Source: Plasmopara viticola | Taxonomy: Eukaryota; Oomycota; Peronosporomycetes; Peronosporales; Peronosporaceae | Assembly (NCBI GenBank): GCA_001695595.3 | Contig: MBPM02000004.1 | Span: forward strand, 1,426,001 to 1,490,000 | Direction: 5' to 3' | Length of the DNA stretch: 64,000 bases | Shown here: piece by piece, positions 60,536 through 64,000 of the stretch | How the letters are laid out: each line of letters begins with the position of its first letter | Numbering within the stretch: the first letter of the stretch is position 1 | Translations under genes and position numbers: made by a program | Notes under the pieces: model-generated | What the model was told of the DNA's origin: nothing | The model's input: the letters and a program-made list of their open reading frames with translations, nothing else | Database searches by the model: none

Positions 60536-61424
60536 GTGCCGATGGTATTATGGTTTAAAGTGTTATATTTGCTGTTGCCCTGAGAAACAAGCTATGAATC
60601 ACCGACTAGATGGACGTTTCTCTTGAATGCTTATTTTGATGACTAGATATAAGGAAATACCCTTAGAAAATACGATCAGGCATGCGCTTTCGCTCTCTAC
60701 TTTCTAGGGCGAGGCCATTGCTATCCTAGCTGATTAGATCTAAATGCTCAGTACCATCAATTTAAATAATGATGAACATTGTACGCACTACCCGACTTTT
60801 TCCGGCAATAAGCAAACCAATTCGAAATACTATCGCCAGTCCCATTGCTACACGAAATCATTGGAATTAATTTAATATCTTTGAAAATTATGATTTAAGC
60901 AAAGACGTTTTGAATTTACATCAAAGTCAAGAACAATGGTTTCAGCCAGATCTGAGCCAACACTCACTTTTGAGGGCTATGCACTGAGATGTTGCAATCC
61001 TTTGAATCAACTGAGCTTCTGAGCATCCTTATCGACAAGCGTGCGAAACGGCAATAACATTTGACGAGAGCAAAAGAATGATGTATGGTGAAAAAAAGTG
61101 AGAATGTGTTATTGTACTCCGAAAAGCTCAGAACAAGCTGCAAAATCTTCTTGGTTATTAGCTACGTACGCTAGCTTTTTTTCCAGCGTAAGGTTATCGA
61201 AAGGCTCACCACACCACAAGCGAGCATTTTGGAGGAAGAAGTCACCTTTTGACACCACAAATAACTCGGCGACGCATGTACAAGCCAATGCATCGATGAT
61301 ATTTTCAGCCCGCATTGTTGCCTGCGTACTTCATCATTCCTAAAGTGTCCCTTTCAGTTTCTAGTAAGCATTCCAATCGACTCAATCCGACTAAACTATC
61401 AAGGCACGCAACAAGTCACATATC
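60536..61424. repeat. Tandem-unit spacer 9, right part
   Basis: Runs from the right GTGCC to the start of copy 10. Nearly identical to 41479-42365. Confidence 0.8.
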
Positions 61425-62177
61425 ATGGTGCGGCGTGGTTTTGTTCCGTTTGTGATGGTCTTCGCCACGCACATGTTTGACGTGTCGGGAGTCCAGACGG
61501 GATTGATTTCTGATGTAGTGGATTCTATCACGGGTGTGACACCGAAGCTGGTGTCGCCGCTGGTCAAGGTTGTGAGCAATTCGTATGACCCGCACCGCTA
61601 CGTTATCGTCATGAATGAAGATACCAAGTCGGTTATTGATGCTGCTGCCAACACCAGTACCGCAATCTGGACGGAAGCTGAGCGAGTCGAAAACATTCGA
61701 AATATTGTGAGCGCTCTTAAGCAGCATGCACGTCAGACGCAAGGTCCAGTGACACAAGTCCTCGAGGCAGAGGGCTATCAGTTTCAAAGCAACTGGATAA
61801 GCAACACGATTGAAGTGGAAGATTGTTCTTTAAATCTTGTTCAGCAGGTATCCGGTCTGCTGTCGGTAAAGGAATTTGTCTATGATATCATCGTCAATCA
61901 AGATTCGACTAAGCTTGCGGCTGACTTAGCAAATGACGCTGTCTCAGCTGAGTGGGGTGTCACGAAAATCAACGCACCAAATGCGTGTTTCAAGCAACAT
62001 TGGTCAAAATGTCGTCGTTGGGAACATCGATTCAGGAGTGCGCAGCCGTCATGAGAGTCTGGTAATCAATTGGGTCGGTTCGCACGGATGGTATAATTCG
62101 AGACGAAAGACGACAACCCCTTTCGATGAAAGTGGCCACGGGACGCATACAATGACCACGGCTGTAGTGGGGGTTGC
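61425..62177 (+). pseudogene. Subtilisin copy 10, truncated by element F
   Basis: ATG present (MVRRGFVPFVMVFATHMF). A 2-bp loss near 61985 shifts frame just before the NIDSGV motif, and a 12-bp loss near 62168 removes part of the sequence after GHGTHT. The gene then stops at the left LTR of element F, so the oxyanion Asn and catalytic Ser are not seen in this window; any remainder would lie beyond 64000. It resembles copy 7 in its N-terminal half. Confidence 0.87.
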
Positions 62178-62379
62178 TGTTAAGCTTACACCGCTGAATG
62201 CATGGAAGTAATTACGGATGCTGATTACGGACTTAATGGGAGTCGTTCGTTGGTCTCGATAAATAAGGTTACATAAGAAGCTTCTAGAAGGATCTAGAAA
62301 GACAGGCTTAGAGGTAGCACATAGTAGCGAACTAATGATCTATATACATTCACTTCGATTTTTTGCCATCTTCTTAACA
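62178..62379 (+). repeat. 5' LTR of element F
   Basis: 202 bp. Shares both ends with family 1 LTRs; the middle contains AAGCTTCTAGAAGGATCTAG, absent from A, B and D. Confidence 0.75.
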
Positions 62380-62427
62380 GGTTTACAACTGGAAACAACA
62401 GCCTCGCCTTTTCATACCTTCACCGCC

Positions 62428-64000
62428 ATGACTACCAAGCGTGCCGAAGTCATCCTAAGAGATGGTAAGTACTACCATCGAGAGTTCAACAGGAGGATGG
62501 CCCTCGCAAGAAAGGGCTTCTGGGGCACATTATGGGCGCGAAGGACGAGAACAAATTAACGGAGACGTGGCTCGTGAATGACGCCAAGGCATTAAGTATA
62601 AATGCCCAAGGCGTCGAGATTCAACACCAGACCAAGATTCGGTCTGCTACTCGTGCCTTGGAGGCATGGAGAACGCTTCGCCATTTTTACAAATGTTCCA
62701 CCCTACACAACCGTGTCACGATGACACGGCGCCTTCATGAGTTTAAGATGGAGAGTGGCACTCGCATGGTGGAACATCTGGACGCGTTCGATGAGCTGGT
62801 CGTGGGACTCCAGACGACGGGAGAGCTGGTGAATGAATCAAGACATTTATTGGTGCCTCTGAGCAGCTTGCCGGCGAAATATGAGATAGTATATTCTATC
62901 GTGGAGAACACCAAGGACATCACTGTGATCGAAGTCAAGGAGAAGCTGTTGAAGGAGTCCGATAGACTACAGAAGAAGAAGCAAGTAAGAAAGCGTTTCG
63001 AGCCACATACAATGATGGACTAATCAACGGCGGACGAGGAAGTGGCCGCAAGAGTTACGCGCCACGCAAGGGCGTGACCAGACTGGTCATACGGAACGGG
63101 ACTGTCCAGCTGCTGAAAACCGTTTCAAAAAGCGTGAGTGTATAAGCGGTAATGATGCAGTGTCTGCTGGGGGGGATGAGCAATCATAAAGCTGGCTGAT
63201 CGACAGTAGTGCGACGTCACACATGACCCCTCACCAAAGTGACTTGATCGACTTCAAGCAACTTAAAGCCGACGTCAAGGTAAGAATTGCAGACGGCAGG
63301 AAGTTACGCGTCAAAGGAGCTGGAACGGTGAAGCTTATCGGCTTAGATGGAAGACGCATATCGATGATGGAAGTGCAGCTTATCCCTGGACTTGACAGAT
63401 GTCTACTGTCGGTGGGAAAGCCGGCCGAACGTGGACTAAGTGTGGAGTTTCAGCGTGCTTCGTGCATCATTCGGGACAAGAACGAAGCTTTGGCAGCTGG
63501 GACAAGAAAAAGGAAAGCTTACACACTGGAATGTCAGCAAGAGGAGGCATGATCGGTGCAATACTCGGGAGCAAATCGTCAGTGGGAGTTATGGCACGCT
63601 CGTATGGGACTTCCAAGCGAGGACGTTTTAGTGAAGACTATGCAATCCACAGAAGGTATTCCTGCGCTAAAACAAGGTATCAAGACCCTGTGTGGTGGAT
63701 GCATGAAGGGCAAGCAGACGATCGAAGCCTTTACAGGACGCTCCATGACAAAGACATCACGTGTATTGGACTTAGTTCCCACAGACGTGATGGGACTTAT
63801 GAGGACACATTCGAAAGGGGGGCTAAATACATTTTGACTTTTGTGGATGATTATTCACAATATGTGGGTGGCTTACTTTCTGGCAAAGAAGAGTGAAGTT
63901 GCTGACAAGATCAAGATGTTAAAAGCACTGCATGAGAATCAATGAGGAACACGTATCAAGCGTCTGCGTTCGGACAACGGAATGGAGTTTGTCAACAAGA
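62428..64000 (+). pseudogene. gag-pol fragment of element F, degraded and partial
   Basis: ATG at 62428 (MTTKRAEVILRDG). Frame is lost near 62510, again near 63000, and at several later points. The Gag zinc knuckle has lost its first Cys pair through a deletion near 63075. The protease motif reads DSS (near 63205) where A, B and D have DSG. A TGA at 63550-63552 and further shifts interrupt the integrase region, where HTDVMG reads PTDVMG. Clearly a dead element. Confidence 0.85.

Larger units (their letters stand above)
8910..62177. repeat. Tandem array of ten subtilisin units (about 3.35 kb each) with inserted retrotransposons
   Basis: Ten copies of the same gene plus spacer follow head to tail on the + strand. 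Starts are 9158, 12507, 15847, 19194, 27010, 30361, 42366, 45638, 48958 and 61425. After subtracting inserted elements the periods are about 3349, 3340, 3347, 3352, 3351, 2858, 3272, 3320 and 3350 bp. The short sixth interval reflects about 490 bp missing around element C; the 3272 reflects deletions before copy 8. Spacer sequence is conserved as well as genes, pointing to recent unequal crossing-over or homogenisation. The left edge is where similarity stops near 8910; the right edge is hidden by element F. Confidence 0.93.
62178..64000 (+). mobile_element. Copia element F, relative of family 1, 5' part only (runs off the window)
   Basis: Starts TGTTAAGCTTACACCGC. The left LTR is about 202 bp (62178-62379), ending CTTCTTAACA before GGTTTACAACTGG. 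Its ends match the 146-bp family 1 LTR, but the middle is different and longer. Internal sequence is clearly homologous to element A and more decayed. GTTGC (62173-62177) would be the left target duplication, but the right end is outside the window. Confidence 0.85.

Noticed and set aside
8910..62177. Regular repeats as a CRISPR array or satellite
   Set aside because: The period is about 3.35 kb and contains a full gene; there is no short repeat/spacer structure.

Overview
The window looks like nuclear DNA of an oomycete (Phytophthora or downy-mildew type). The grounds are compact genes with short GT-AG introns, a secreted subtilisin-like protease family in tandem, Ty1/copia retrotransposons, and a weak oomycete-style Inr/FPR-like motif upstream of the proteases. 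The genus cannot be fixed from the sequence. No rRNA, tRNA or CRISPR was seen.

Left flank (1-8.9 kb) is ordinary single-copy sequence. It holds the last 24 codons of a Gln-rich protein (1-75, +), a convergent 887-residue protein of unknown function with N-terminal RPxSA motifs and an EF-hand-like tail (192-2855, -), a Sec12/PREB-like WD40 membrane protein assembled from four exons (4929-6786, +), and a class I SAM-dependent methyltransferase (7326-8264, +).

From about 8.9 kb to 62.2 kb lies a direct tandem array of ten copies of one unit of about 3.35 kb: a 1455-bp S8 subtilisin gene plus about 1.9 kb of spacer, all on the + strand. Copies 3, 4 and 5 (starts 15847, 19194, 27010) are intact 484-residue preproproteases. 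Copy 6 (start 30361) is intact except for a retrotransposon in its prodomain. Copies 1, 2, 7, 8, 9 and 10 carry frameshifts, a lost start codon, deletions or truncation. The spacer is also conserved between units. It contains a perfect 8-bp-stem hairpin, and two short decayed reading frames that share a related glutamine/asparagine/glutamate-rich segment.

Six copia elements sit in or at the edge of the array and none lies in the left flank. Family 1 has 146-bp LTRs and comprises A (+, 21915-26373), B (-, 30559-34997) and D (-, 50854-55290). F (+, 62178 to the window end) is a relative with a 202-bp LTR. Family 2 has LTRs of about 180 bp and comprises C (+, 36776-41478) and E (+, 55866-60535). 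A, B, D and E have clean 5-bp target duplications. C does not: its two flanks come from different points of the tandem unit, and its right LTR and right flank match those of E, which points to recombination between elements in different units. All the gag-pol frames are broken.

Overall the locus is a secreted-protease gene cluster expanded by unequal crossing-over and now being eroded and rearranged by copia insertions. Many of the breaks are single-base indels, so sequencing or assembly error must be excluded before the pseudogene calls are final.
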